NCBI GenBank assembly: GCA_012934845.2 | Contig: WNNJ02003250.1 | Location: 1-64,000 of the forward strand | Direction: 5' to 3' | DNA from: Pomphorhynchus laevis | Taxonomy: Eukaryota > Acanthocephala > Palaeacanthocephala > Echinorhynchida > Pomphorhynchidae | DNA length: 64,000 nucleotides | Shown: positions 48,837-60,319 of the stretch, one piece after another | Numbering within the stretch: position 1 is the first letter of the stretch | How the letters are laid out: the number at the start of each line of letters is the position of its first letter | Notes under the pieces: generated by a model | Told to the model about the DNA's origin: nothing | The model's input: the letters and a program-made list of their open reading frames with translations, nothing else | Database searches by the model: none | Translations under genes and position numbers: made by a program

Positions 48837-49490
48837 AGGGCTATGAAAAGCTTTAAAATGTCAGAACGATGAAATCAATTTTATACATTTTTTTATTAAA
48901 TTAAAAATTTAATTTGAGCAACGATTTGGATAAAACTGCAAATTAAACATTTAAGTACTTTAAATCTACCTGCAAATGTGAATACTTGTTCGAGGTGTTG
49001 CCTCGAATATTATAGGTGTAGCCTGTTTAAAATTTTCTACTTTATGACAAACAGTTTTCATTTAGAAAACATAGCAGTCTACTCTTTTGTTATCTAATAT
49101 CTATTAATTGTCTTATATATAGTTTCTCATTGGTATAGTTTATTTCTGTAACTCAGTAATATGATGCTATCTGATTGCACTTATTGGTGAAATTGCATTC
49201 CAACTAAATTACTTACTATAAATTAATTATTAATAAATAATTCCGTCAAAATATTAGCTAAGATAATTCCCCACCGATATATGTAATTGGTCATGTAACC
49301 ATTATACTTTCGCAATTTTGATATCATTGTTGATATCAAAATTTTTGTACAATTTTATCCTGATGACAACAGTTGGCTATCGAAAATTCGATATTTAAAT
49401 AAGATTTTGTATTTCACTCTCTCCACTAATAAATAATATAAATCAATGAGTGAACAGTCAATATTTTATAATATTTTAAAATAGTGAATT

Positions 49491-49608
49491 TTATTAAATA
49501 CTGAGATAGTGTGTTTTATGTCTAGTTATATTATTAAATGCTGAGATAGTGTGCTTTATGTCTAGTTATATTATTAAATACTGAGATGGTGTTTTATGTC
49601 TAGTTATA
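49491..49608. repeat. Three-unit tandem repeat, 40-bp period
   Basis: The units start at 49491, 49531 and 49571. Each contains ttattaaat-(a/g)-ctgagat and gttttatgtctagttata-like sequence. The third unit is two bases shorter. Simple tandem duplication; no coding function is seen. Confidence 0.85.
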
Positions 49609-49703
49609 TTCTTTACAACTCCGAATAGCATATATGACATTATTTTAATTTATAGGAATCAAGGAAAATCAAAGACGAAAAAGCTTATTAAATATTACAA
49701 TGG

Positions 49704-49820
49704 CAACTGCCATTATAATAAGGAAAATGTTTACAGCTATGTACATTAAAATAATAGAAACGTTTATATTATTTTAATGTACAAGGCTGTAACAACTTTT
49801 CCTGGTTATAATGACAGTTG
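49704..49820. mobile_element. Foldback element with ~52-bp inverted arms
   Basis: The left arm 49704-49755 (caactgccattataataagg ... ttaaaataat) pairs with the right arm 49768-49820 (attattttaatgtacaaggc ... ataatgacagttg), with a loop of 12 bases. Arm identity is roughly 85-90 percent by eye. There is no coding sequence. It looks like a decayed foldback or MITE copy unrelated in sequence to the family at 2286 and 12596. Confidence 0.7.
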
Positions 49821-49884
49821 ACATTGAAATATTGAATAATCCTTTTCGGGTTTGATTTTCCCTTGTTCCTATAAATTAACATTT

Positions 49885-49985
49885 GCTTCCTCGACCCGAC
49901 ACCCGAACCAGTGGTTGACAGGAAAAATCTTGTATATTTTTTGTTTTTTCTTGTTAAGAAATTGTTGTTGTCGTTGAATTTTCGA
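49885..49985 (+). mobile_element. Tail fragment of AP-endonuclease LINE, copy 3
   Basis: It contains cctcgacccgacacccgaac, cagtggttgacaggaaaaat and cttgttaagaaattgttgtt. This is the same 3' tail as at about 4864-4955 and 23288-23365. Only the tail is present, as is usual for strongly 5'-truncated LINE insertions. Confidence 0.8.
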
Positions 49986-50743
49986 GAGCCAACTGCTATC
50001 ATCATCAGGATAAAATTTTAAATAATTTTATCCTGATGATAAAATCAATTGGCTATTTAAAATGCGATATTTCAAATAAACATTTCTATTTCACTCTGTC
50101 CACTAATAAATAATAGAAACCAATGAGTTAACAGTCACTATATAATATCAGTGCTGGTTTCATCGAAAATGCATTTCGAGAATGTTTCAAATACTGAGTA
50201 ATTTTCTGTACTCATTATCTTACGGATAAATTTTAATGTACTCTAAAATTTGACAACTTACTGGATATTAATTTCTTGAATTTGCAAAATGTTCCCAATG
50301 TAAAGTAGATATCAGATGCATATAAGCTTTATCAAAATTGTATCGTGTTCTACAATTATATTCATTCGTTTGAACAAGTTCTAACTGTGTTATTTTATTT
50401 CTATCACGCATTTACTACTCAAATAGTTTATAATCAACTAATAGCAATAATAATATTTATTACATTATTAAAATATGAATAATTTTGCAATTATAGATAA
50501 TAGTATCTACCACTATACGTTAATGATTAATTGCATATATTAGGTTATACCTATCTAAAAAATTGATAATATTGTATATTAAACATTGAAAGACAAATTG
50601 TATATCGTTTAGTGTTGTTTCTTTTTTAATTATCTCACTCGATGTAACCAGGTGGAAATATATTCACTTAATTAGAGACAGCTTAACATTCATATGATCA
50701 GGTGCGAATAATACACAAACAACGTGTTTGTGGATTTTGATAA

Positions 50744-50917
50744 AATGCTGAAGTGCATGTTTCGAGAAAGCCTGAGACCGTGATACAAGTTCATGTTAAT
50801 AAATATGGACTGCTCGAATATGGTGATGTACGAGATTATTTGAAAAAGTATAAATGCGTAGATAACGTTTTGCAAGGAATATTTAGCAACTACTATTTTG
50901 AAATAATTGCGGAATAA
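50744..50917 (+). other. Short coding-like stretch of unknown origin
   Basis: A 57-codon plus-strand frame without ATG reads AEVHVSRKPETVIQVHVNKY, then GLLEYGDVRDYLKKYKCVDN and VLQGIFSNYYFEIIAE before a stop. Composition and the repeated VHV motif look protein-like, and the GC content is higher than around it. It could be an exon of a plus-strand gene or a transposon fragment. I do not recognise a family. Confidence 0.25.
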
Positions 50918-53900
50918 TTATATATTTTGTAATATTAAATTCACTGTGGAACAGTTGTCTAATTGTGGAACAGATATCTAACTAAAAGTAAAATTAAAAT
51001 TTCAAATATAACTTTGGTCATGTACATACAACTTTCAAAATTTTAATTATATTCAGTCACCAAGAATTAAAATTATACTAAAACCCTAAAAATAATTGAT
51101 ACTTTACCTAAGCATAACCCAAATATGTTGGCTGTCATCATTTAATCTCAACCCACTGAATAGATGTTGACTTTAATGTGAACTCCCAATATTAGGCGAC
51201 GTTATTAAAATTTTTGCGATTAAAACAGTATAAGATACAGTGAAACAAGCTAAAGTTAAACATTGTGTGTTTGTTTTGAGTAGATAAAATAACGTGAAAT
51301 TATGTTTTCTTTGTATCACTTGAACATCTTTAATTTTAATTAAATTTCAAAAATATTATCTAAAATTAATAAGTAAACTCAGTATAAACACAACAAATAT
51401 ATGATTTCATCATTGTACTTATTGTACTTTCATCGTTGAATCTGATTTTTATAGCATTCTTTATTTTATGATTAATTAAAAAGTAGAGAGAACGCTTGGC
51501 AGATTTCCAACAAATGTACAATTGAAGAAAGTGATTAAATGTCATTCCTTGGGCTATCCTAATCTTTAGAAAACTCAAAGCAACCAGATACTAAAATTAT
51601 AAAAACATTGTAATAATATAAATAATACACTATACATAATATATAATTTATAAATAGTATATATAGTATATATAATATACTATATACGATCATTTTGTTT
51701 ATATAAATATACTGTTTTATATGAATAATACACTATTTTTGAATAATATACTATTTTATAATACATTATTTTGATTAGATGTGGGTTCGAACTTTGTCAA
51801 GTTTGTTATTATTGCTACTTGCTTACATTTCACAAGTTTTACTAAGTATTGATTCAAAAGCAATATTCTCAGTAGTTTTGAAACATTCGCTGATGTAGTT
51901 ACTAAATTGAAATATATATTAAGAATTTAAAATAAAAGATTTTTTGTAATCTAAATTAAAAATGAGCATTAATATTGTTTATTAAACAATTACATTTGGT
52001 AGTTTAACAAATCAGTACCCAGATCAATTTTGTCTACCTGACAATTGTGAAATTTGATAAAAATCAAACAATTGGAGGAAATTTGGCAGGTTAAACTACA
52101 TTACCAAAATCTAAATCGGCAAGCCTTGAATATTTGGCGAATGATTGAAAGCAATTATTAAAAATAACAATTTTCATATTTTCCTTAATCCAAAACCATC
52201 AACTATAATACTTTAAAATTAGATCCCAAAATCATCGACTATACTGCTATAACTAAGTGAGGATTGTCGTAATATGCTCCTCTACTTGACACTGGATAAA
52301 GAGATGTTTGTTGATGATTACAGGCAAAAATCTGGAGATGCCGTAATTTCTTTTCAATACAGTTTTGAATTTTATGATAAATAATGTTAGGTGCACGATG
52401 ATTCATATGTATATATTAAATAATTTTTCCATGAGTTGACATATAAATTTTAATCTTATCCACGTGCTTGTTTAATTCTGACTTGTACGTTTTTGATAAA
52501 ATACAAAAATAAAGGATCTCGAAATTGCTAAAATTATGGTTTACTACTTACAATTCATCTACGATCTATCTAATTTTATATTTATACTTTACTTGCTATA
52601 AAAACGGCAACATATAATCCCCTTAGAAAATTTGTGCTGCTCGACTATTTATTTGGAAAATATAATTTGTGTTGAATGTGATGTGAATATGTTCATAACG
52701 TGGAAAATGTTAACATACGTGACTATTATTCCCGTTCTTGAATAGTGTGAATTTCATCTTTTAATCTAACCCAAATTTCTATTTATATTATAAATGGCAG
52801 AAACGAAATATAACTAATAGCTATTTTATCCTTTAATAATTCAAAAAGATGCCGGATGTATTAATTTGCATAGACGACCTTGAATGTATCCATTTTACCA
52901 TTTTGCAAATCGTGAAATGTAAATTATTTATTATTTAATATTATTTATAATTTAAAAGAAATATTTTCACTCGTTGCAAATATATTTGGCTACAAAACTT
53001 ACACTACTCATCGCGAATCAGCATTTGATTAATTCCGTATTTTTATAAATTACACTTAGTTTGCTAAATTATTGACGAATTAATATATTCTTAAACCATG
53101 CATTTATAAAAATAATTTCATTATGAAACATGCAAAATAATCTATTTATGCTTCGAATGAAAACAAATATTTCATAGGCCCTAAAAAATGTTCATGTGAT
53201 ATATTGATGTGCTCATATATATGACACCAATCTATCAGTATTAATACATTTTTAAATTACAAATTATCAAATTGAACCATCATTTACATGGCATAAGACT
53301 TAAAAGAAATTTCGTTACCATTGATTGTGTTTACTAAGATCCGTAATTTTCATCGTGTAACAAAAAACAGCATATAGTTTGTTTTAAATTTGCATGTTTA
53401 AGAATGCGAACTTTTGTAGATAAGCCAATCCTACTCGAAAAAGCGAATTCCCCTATTAACTCAATAATTAAACAAAGACGCATTTTGCATTTTTTTGATA
53501 AAATAGACAATCACTAATCTTAATGATGCATTGAATTTACTTGAGACACTATTTTTCTAGATATCACAACAGCCAATATATAAGATAAATAAAGTAAGCT
53601 ATGATATGGTTATATGATGATATTCCTAGTTATTGATTCGTATGATGATAAACAAAAACTTGAAAATAAAAATTGAATCAGTATACAGTTACATATTTTA
53701 ATACAAACACAAAATTATTAATATAAATGTGTAATTTAATAACTATATATATTGCAGGAGAATTATAAGATTACACCCGATACTCATGTAAATCGATGAA
53801 ACTGATTATCTGTAAATGAATATTTTCCACTATTTTAGCAGTTCGCTACTTTACACTAGGTGCTTTCGCATTTGAAATCGTTTACGATATCTTCTTACAT

Positions 53901-54463
53901 TCATAAGTCAATTTTATACATTATGACTCACAACATGTCAGATTTAAACCTGATATTGGATTTTTTTGTCATATACTGTTGTGCAATGGTACACCCGGAC
54001 TTATCAGAAGGCTGTGTACCACCCTAGTTTCCTTTTGAACCCTATTTGTACTTTCAGATTCGAGCCTATGCTCACTCAACCTTTAATGTTATGAATTTCT
54101 GAAATCACATTTTCCGAGATGCATTTTAATTCATAACTCATTCACATGAGCTTCGTCTAGCATCGTCTGGAAATGCTGGTGTCTTTATAGTTATCACAAA
54201 AACAGTTGAAGCAACCCTAATAACTTAATCCGACTGGCGTTGATTGCAAGTGGTTAGGAACGTGTTAGAGTGATACATTAGACTGATGGAGTTAATGATC
54301 GAAGTCCAGTTATATATACATATATATATCTTGCCTGTTTTCGGTTTTTCGATATATATATATATAATAACATAAAAGTTTTATGTTTTCTATATATTAC
54401 GTTATATATCTTATGTATTATTATATATATTATTATTGTCTAATGATACGTTCGATGTGCTAT
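50918..54463. other. Intergenic or far-upstream intronic DNA; weak SINE-like segment
   Basis: Mostly AT-rich with no gene seen. The part 53980-54310 is less AT-rich and contains gcaagtggttagga near 54246 and gatcgaagtcc near 54297, which loosely resemble RNA polymerase III A and B boxes. An AT microsatellite follows at 54312-54370. Confidence 0.35.
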
Positions 54464-54566
54464 TCAATTGATCAGGGCGTTTGAACATCAAGAGGAATAG
54501 GAAAAGAAAATTACTGTTCACAAATTTTCGACTACTGCAATAGTCCTTTTTAAATGTTATGTTTTT
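54464..54566. repeat. Dispersed ~105-bp repeat, copy 2
   Basis: Matches 18395-18499 in the same orientation (cagggcgtttgaacatcaag, then tgcaatagtcctttt and gttatgttttt). It follows directly after an AT microsatellite. The two copies differ at a moderate number of positions, so the dispersal is not recent. Confidence 0.7.
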
Positions 54567-54764
54567 AAAAACATAATACTTGAATATTAATACATTCTTA
54601 TATATAATATATATTTATAAATAAAAATTTAATTATATTTTGATAAAAAAACTATATTATAATCGTATTTAGTAATATTATTATATAATAAATATTAAAA
54701 ATATTGCAATATCTAATAATATTAAAACTTATACAATATTTTAACATATTATATTACTCTTTTA

Positions 54765-54915
54765 CTCATATTCCTCAATCAAACATTGAAGTCAAGTACA
54801 TGTCAATGATGTATTTCCTCTGATGCAATGTGATTATCTAGAGTCATATCTTATTCTTACATATAGTATATTATTTACTATCTATTCAAAAATTTTCACA
54901 TCAAAATATGATGGA
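54765..54915 (-). mobile_element. Penelope-like family tail fragment (H)
   Basis: It contains gatgtatttcctctgatgca, tgtgattatctagag and atagtatattatttactatc, matching the coding-proximal part of the tails at 33500 and 35780. The terminus part is absent. Confidence 0.55.
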
Positions 54916-56989
54916 GAAATTACCATCATATTACTGGTCTGCCATTATTGACACATGGGTATAAGGTTGATTGTATGTGAATTACTAATTGGAAGGCAAT
55001 GTAATTCTGCTATCTTTACTTGTATTTTACTAATATAAATGATAAATTGATTTATAATAAAATACTTTTTACAAATGTTATCTCTAGAAATTGCTACACA
55101 ATTATTTTAAATAGTTAAAAAATGCTGTTACTAAGCATTTTTTGTTATTTGAAATGCTCTATTATAATGCTAATATTTTCCTTTAGGTTCAAACTTCACT
55201 AAAGAAAAATGCAGATCTGATCACTCAAGGTCATCAAAATGTTCATAAACATCCATATATGTTCATAAACATATATATATATATCTATATCAATGCAAAT
55301 GTAATTCCTGCATTAAGACCAAGTAATTATGTTTTTTCGAAGTAAGATTATTCTTTAAAAACAGATATAAATGATGCAAACAAGCGTATTTATTTAATAT
55401 AAAATAGTCTGAACAACTTACGTTTAATTTGAAGTTTGCATATTTTCTTGATTAACATCTGATCATTTTTTATATTTTTGAAATTACCGTAATAGTATAT
55501 AAATGTTAAAAATAAATTTATTTTCATTACACAAACCTTTCTGTGCGTATCCTTTTTTAACTTAATTTTACATGGTTAGCGCAACATTCTCTATCAAACA
55601 AAAGACAACACCGATATCACTAATTTTATTGTTTTTTATTTACACGCAATTCCTTTTGCCTATTGATTTACATAAGTATATGAAGAAACGCGTGGGGAAC
55701 TTGTTTTGTGAATTTATTCTCTCTCGATAATTTATGAAAGGCAAACTAAGCCTTTTCTTTCAGGAAAACAACCTGTGCTTATTGCTTGCACTCAGTAGAG
55801 CAGTAAAAAACAGAAAAGTTAAGAACAAGACAAGGAAGATAATTTGAATTTTCTTATCTAAAATATATTTATAATTATAATTTAATAAATTAAACATATT
55901 TCGTCATCATATAAAAAGACAAATAAAAGTCCTGCTGAGATAATATAGAATCTTTTTAAACGAAATACAATTAAAATTTATGACATGAGTTTCTTGAATT
56001 TCTATTATATATAAGGATGGTAAGTGAATACCAACTGCGGTTCACTTAGCTTCCGAGTGTTTAACATAAGGTTTACGAACTCTTAAAAATATGCAGGAGC
56101 ACATAATTTTACTGTTAAGGAATTTTCACGATATTTTACATTTGTGTCTGTTATTTAAAGCAAATCTTAAGTACGTTCAAAAACAATTATTTTGAAATGA
56201 AAATAATAGTATACTCAGTACATTTAAACCGCTATAATATTGTAATATTATAATCGTAAGCCACGCACACTAAAAAATCCTCACTACTTAAAAATAATTG
56301 ATGTTGATCGATTTTTTAAATTTGGAATCTTGGGCATGAATCCCATCACATAATTTTTTAATATATAATGCTTCTTAAACATTTATTTTATTGTTTTACG
56401 TATATTTTTATATTTTAATTATAATTGTATAAAAGTTATTTTATCATAATACATCAAGTATTAGAAGAAAAATGAATACATATAATTTAGATTGAATCAT
56501 TTGCTATAATAAATTGTATTCGTCATTGTTAAGTTATAAAAACATATAGTGTGAATGTAGAAATAATAGTTACGTGATAGCACGTACATTTAAATATTGT
56601 TCATTTATTTTAAAACATGTCGATATACATATCTAGCTTATTAAATAATTTAATTAATTAAATTTAATTTAATTAATTAAATTTAATTTAATTAATTAAA
56701 TTTAATTGTACATGTTTAACAATGTCTACAGGATATTGTACAATTTATCGACATTGATGTATTTGAATAAAATGATCAAACTAAGACAAAGCTTTTATTA
56801 AATATAATATTATATAAAATGTTTGTATTAAGTTTATGGCTTGTTAATTGAATATGTAAGCTTTTGATAGCGAAAGAAAGGTACTTTCAAAACGAAATCC
56901 GTTTATTCACGGTTTCTTCATCGGTGATTTATATTCTATACTACTGGATGTAATGAGAATACCAAACTGCTCAAACTATGAAGAGGAAA
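54916..56989. other. AT-rich DNA; short tandem repeat
   Basis: No gene seen. At 56650-56707 a 20-base unit (taattaattaaatttaattt) is repeated nearly three times. A short AT dinucleotide run lies near 55260-55290. Confidence 0.5.
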
Positions 56990-57960
56990 TCACTCACTGT
57001 TGAGTACTCAACCCAATATATGCATTCAGAAGGCAATTAATTGAATCTCAAATTTCATAAAAATCTAATGAAACTTCGTTCATGTTTAGCGCATTCAAAT
57101 CTACGAGTTTGCCTTTTTCATTTTATGTAATAAAGTAATTAGGATTTAAAATATAAATAGTTACGCTTTATACATTTTTAAAAAATTCTAGGTTAAACTA
57201 CTATAATACTAAAATAATACTCTTCACTAATATAATACTTACGCTTTACATAAATTTAAAAAAAAATATTCAGGTTTAACTAATATAAATGAAACGTTAG
57301 AAAGACGCCTAATCTAACTAAAATTTAAACATCAAATACATTTAAATACATGGATAAAATTGGATAAATAGTTGCTTTAAATAGTTTGTTACATCAAAAT
57401 TATTTTAAATTAGAAACATGCATATTGCGAATAGTAAAGTGAGTTTCAATGAGATGAGATATGGAATATCCCTGTAATGCTAACTTTATTTTAATATTCA
57501 TATAATCAGAATTTATGTAAAATTACTTAACATCATAGATCAAATATATGCAAATTTTTAAAATATATGTATTGGTATGTGTGGAATATAAGTGTTGTAA
57601 TTTGCATTTGATAAACAACAAAATTTATCTATATAAGATGTTAATAAAGAAATAATAACGAAAGTGTATATCTTCTGTAATATGAATATTATAATCACTT
57701 CAATCAAAACAATATAAACTTTTATTATATACAGGACATATCCAAATTTACAATAAATAAATAAGCATTTATGTACACCAAACAATATTGAGTATTATAT
57801 TGAGCTATTTTGAATGAAGAATGATGTTTTACTAATAAGAAATTATTTAAATAATTTAACCAATACGTATATTTAACTTGGTATTACAAAGATAAATCTA
57901 AACTTAACATTATTAGATATAAAATTCATAAACATCATATTTATCAAAGTTGACAACTTT
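56990..57960 (+). mobile_element. Very degraded Penelope-like copy (J)
   Basis: The segment near 57055-57110 (ttcataaaaatctaatgaaa ... gttcatgtttagcgcattc) resembles 23860-23925 ahead of the reverse transcriptase of copy C. Near 57835-57935 a stretch resembles the FLQNHLNNLIDTYFKLGYYK peptide region of piece B. Both lie in the same order and orientation, about 0.75 kb apart. It is an old, broken copy. Confidence 0.35.
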
Positions 57961-58004
57961 AAAAGGTGTTAGATTTTATCGGTTGATAATATCAACGTTA
58001 TATA

Positions 58005-58170
58005 TATTCTAATATATTATTATATATAATATATTATATTATAATATGATATATTATTAGATTATAATATTATAATAATAATATATTATAATATTATAAT
58101 ATATTATATAATATAATATAATATATTATAATATAATTATATATATTCTAATATATATTCTGATATATAA
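58005..58170. repeat. AT-only low-complexity tract
   Basis: About 165 bases of almost pure A/T made from atatta and taatat units, with many self-complementary runs. Simple sequence; no further feature. Confidence 0.85.
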
Positions 58171-58200
58171 GTTCGATTACAAGTATAGCAGACTTCCTTA

Positions 58201-58281
58201 TCACTCCGAAACGAGCTGATGGTAGCCGGCAGTACTCATCAGTAGGGTGAACTACCATCAGTCGTTTCGGATGCCTTGTGA
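58201..58281. repeat. GC-rich 81-bp hairpin in an AT-rich context
   Basis: The arms are 58205-58225 and 58252-58271. Ten base pairs (tccgaaacga) are followed by one bulged G and ten more (ctgatggtag), all perfectly paired. An outer tcac/gtga pair adds four more after an internal loop. The 26-base loop contains agtactcatcagtaggg. It is flanked on both sides by nearly pure A/T, and a second inverted repeat (acaatcggatt and its complement) lies at 58349-58391. Confidence 0.8.
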
Positions 58282-58391
58282 TATATTAAGAAGACATCTC
58301 CGAGAATATATTTAAGAAAATATATTAAATATATAGAATATATTTAACACAATCGGATTAAAGCTATATATATAGTTTTAAATCCGATTGT

Positions 58392-60319
58392 ATATATATT
58401 GTTGAGACATTGAATTTATTGAATTACAAAATATTTCGACAAATACATAATATTTGGACAATACTTCCAATTTTTGTAAAATCAACTATAAAAAGAATGA
58501 TTTTTGTTTTTCAAAAATCTAAGGACGAAGGCAACATTTGTAGAATAAACAATGCTGTAATTTTTCAATATATATATTTTTTCATTAAAGTTTCATATTT
58601 AATAGTTGTTTTCATATTTTTTCATATTTAATGACTATATTCAATGCATATTTAATGACTGATATCAATCAAATATACTTTGTGTTAAAATAAGATATTA
58701 CTTTAAAAATGGCATTATATCGATAATTACATTATTAGCATGTATTGGCCACGCAACTATGGTGGACTGCAACGAACGCAATTACATTTCAAACAATTGC
58801 AATACTTATTACATATCTTCAAACTGTAGTCAGAAAATCTGCTCACTTTCAAATAAAATTAATACAGTGATAGATAAGATGTACTTGTATTATTTTAAAA
58901 TAAAGTAAAACGATCTTGTCTATATTACCTTGTAATCCTAATCGGATTGTAAACGAATTAAAGGGTATTTATTCGTTCCTAGGAGTATTTATGTTAACAT
59001 ACCTTTATTTATTACACAAGGCTTGCTATATAAATTCAATAATGAGGTTGAAATCATTCTTTGTAATGTCATTTAACTGCATGATGTTAATAGAACGCAG
59101 AAATCATTATAAGTGTAGATTTTTAACGAAATTATGCTTTACGCACAATAAGAGAATAAGTAACCTCATAAAACATAGGACAACTGCTCATATGTTTAAT
59201 AATGTGTAACGATATATTTTCTTCGCTTTCATTTTAGCCAAAAGCATAATACAAAAATTATTATATCCCAATAAAATTAATCTATTTAATGGAGGATTAC
59301 ATAATGAAATATTTTGATTACAGGCAAACTACAATATTTTGACATTGTAGATTGCAACACAACGTATTAGAAAATTGTAAAGCTAATTAATGATGACGCA
59401 TAAATTAAATTGACTAGTTTCAGTATACACTCTTGAATTAATTTTTTATAATTAAATAAATTGGAATTCAATAAATATATAATTAAATAAATTAAAATTG
59501 TAATATAAATTTAACTTTATTAATAAATTAACTTATAAAATAAATCAATTATTTTAATTAATACAATTTTAATAAATATAATTTTTTTATAAATTACTAT
59601 CAATTTTATTGTATTAATAGAATTAATATAATTGTAATTAAATAGTAAAATTAATTATTAAATTAATACAACTAATAATTAATTAAATTAATTAAAATAA
59701 TAAGAAATTAAAAGTAATTTAGTATCAAATCCAAACGGTGGTATTTATGTTAATTATACAGACATGAAAAAGATTCTTTATTGAAATCAGACAAATTTTC
59801 AACCGTTACATAATTTTCAAGTCTTGAAAAGAACTAGTTGAAACAGACGTGATAGTCCAAGGTTTTCCGGATGTTAATAAAGAGTTTTAATTTTTTTGTT
59901 AATTACACTATTGTCAAATTTGGAATGTAATTAAATTAAATTAGTAAATAGAATTTTAAAAAAATCATTTAATTGATGAAATGTAATTACGTGAAATTAG
60001 TCATTATTTTAACATAACTGTTTAATACGTATTTTATTCACAATATTTATTATCACAAGTAATTTACATTAAATTTACAGAGGGATTATTTGTAAATTTA
60101 CATTGCGATTCACCATCGTACAAATTTAATATTCAATTGTTAAAACTCAACTTAATAGTGTTTAGCCGACATATATAATTTGATATCGTTACTAGCAAAA
60201 TAATATTGGAGATAGCAGATGATATTGTTAATATTTTGTTATAGATCTGAAAATAATTTAGATTAAGAAAATGCTAAATAATTAGTATTCATATTATACA
60301 TTAGGTAGTTCAATTCGAA
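58392..60319. other. AT-rich DNA; no gene seen
   Basis: A decayed stretch at about 58665-58770 weakly resembles the Penelope-like tail (aataagatatt, cattattagcatgtattgg). The 97-codon frame at 58916-59209 matches no family I know. Nothing else is recognised. Confidence 0.4.

Larger units (their letters stand above)
49351..50147. repeat. Direct ~125-bp repeat pair with nested hairpins
   Basis: The segment 49351-49477 (aattttatcctgatgac ... cactctctccactaataaa ... gtgaacagtcaat) recurs at 50024-50147 in the same orientation, at roughly 80 percent identity by eye. Between them lie a three-unit tandem repeat, a 117-bp inverted repeat and a LINE tail, listed separately. A short hairpin, atcatcaggataaaatt and its exact complement, sits at 50001-50040 at the start of the second copy. 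Confidence 0.65.

Noticed and set aside
58201-58281. Hammerhead ribozyme in the GC-rich hairpin
   Set aside because: A ctgatgag is present on the minus strand, but no gaaa with a stem III follows in the required order, on either strand.
58916-59209. 97-codon plus-strand ORF
   Set aside because: No recognisable motif, AT-driven composition and no splice or repeat context.
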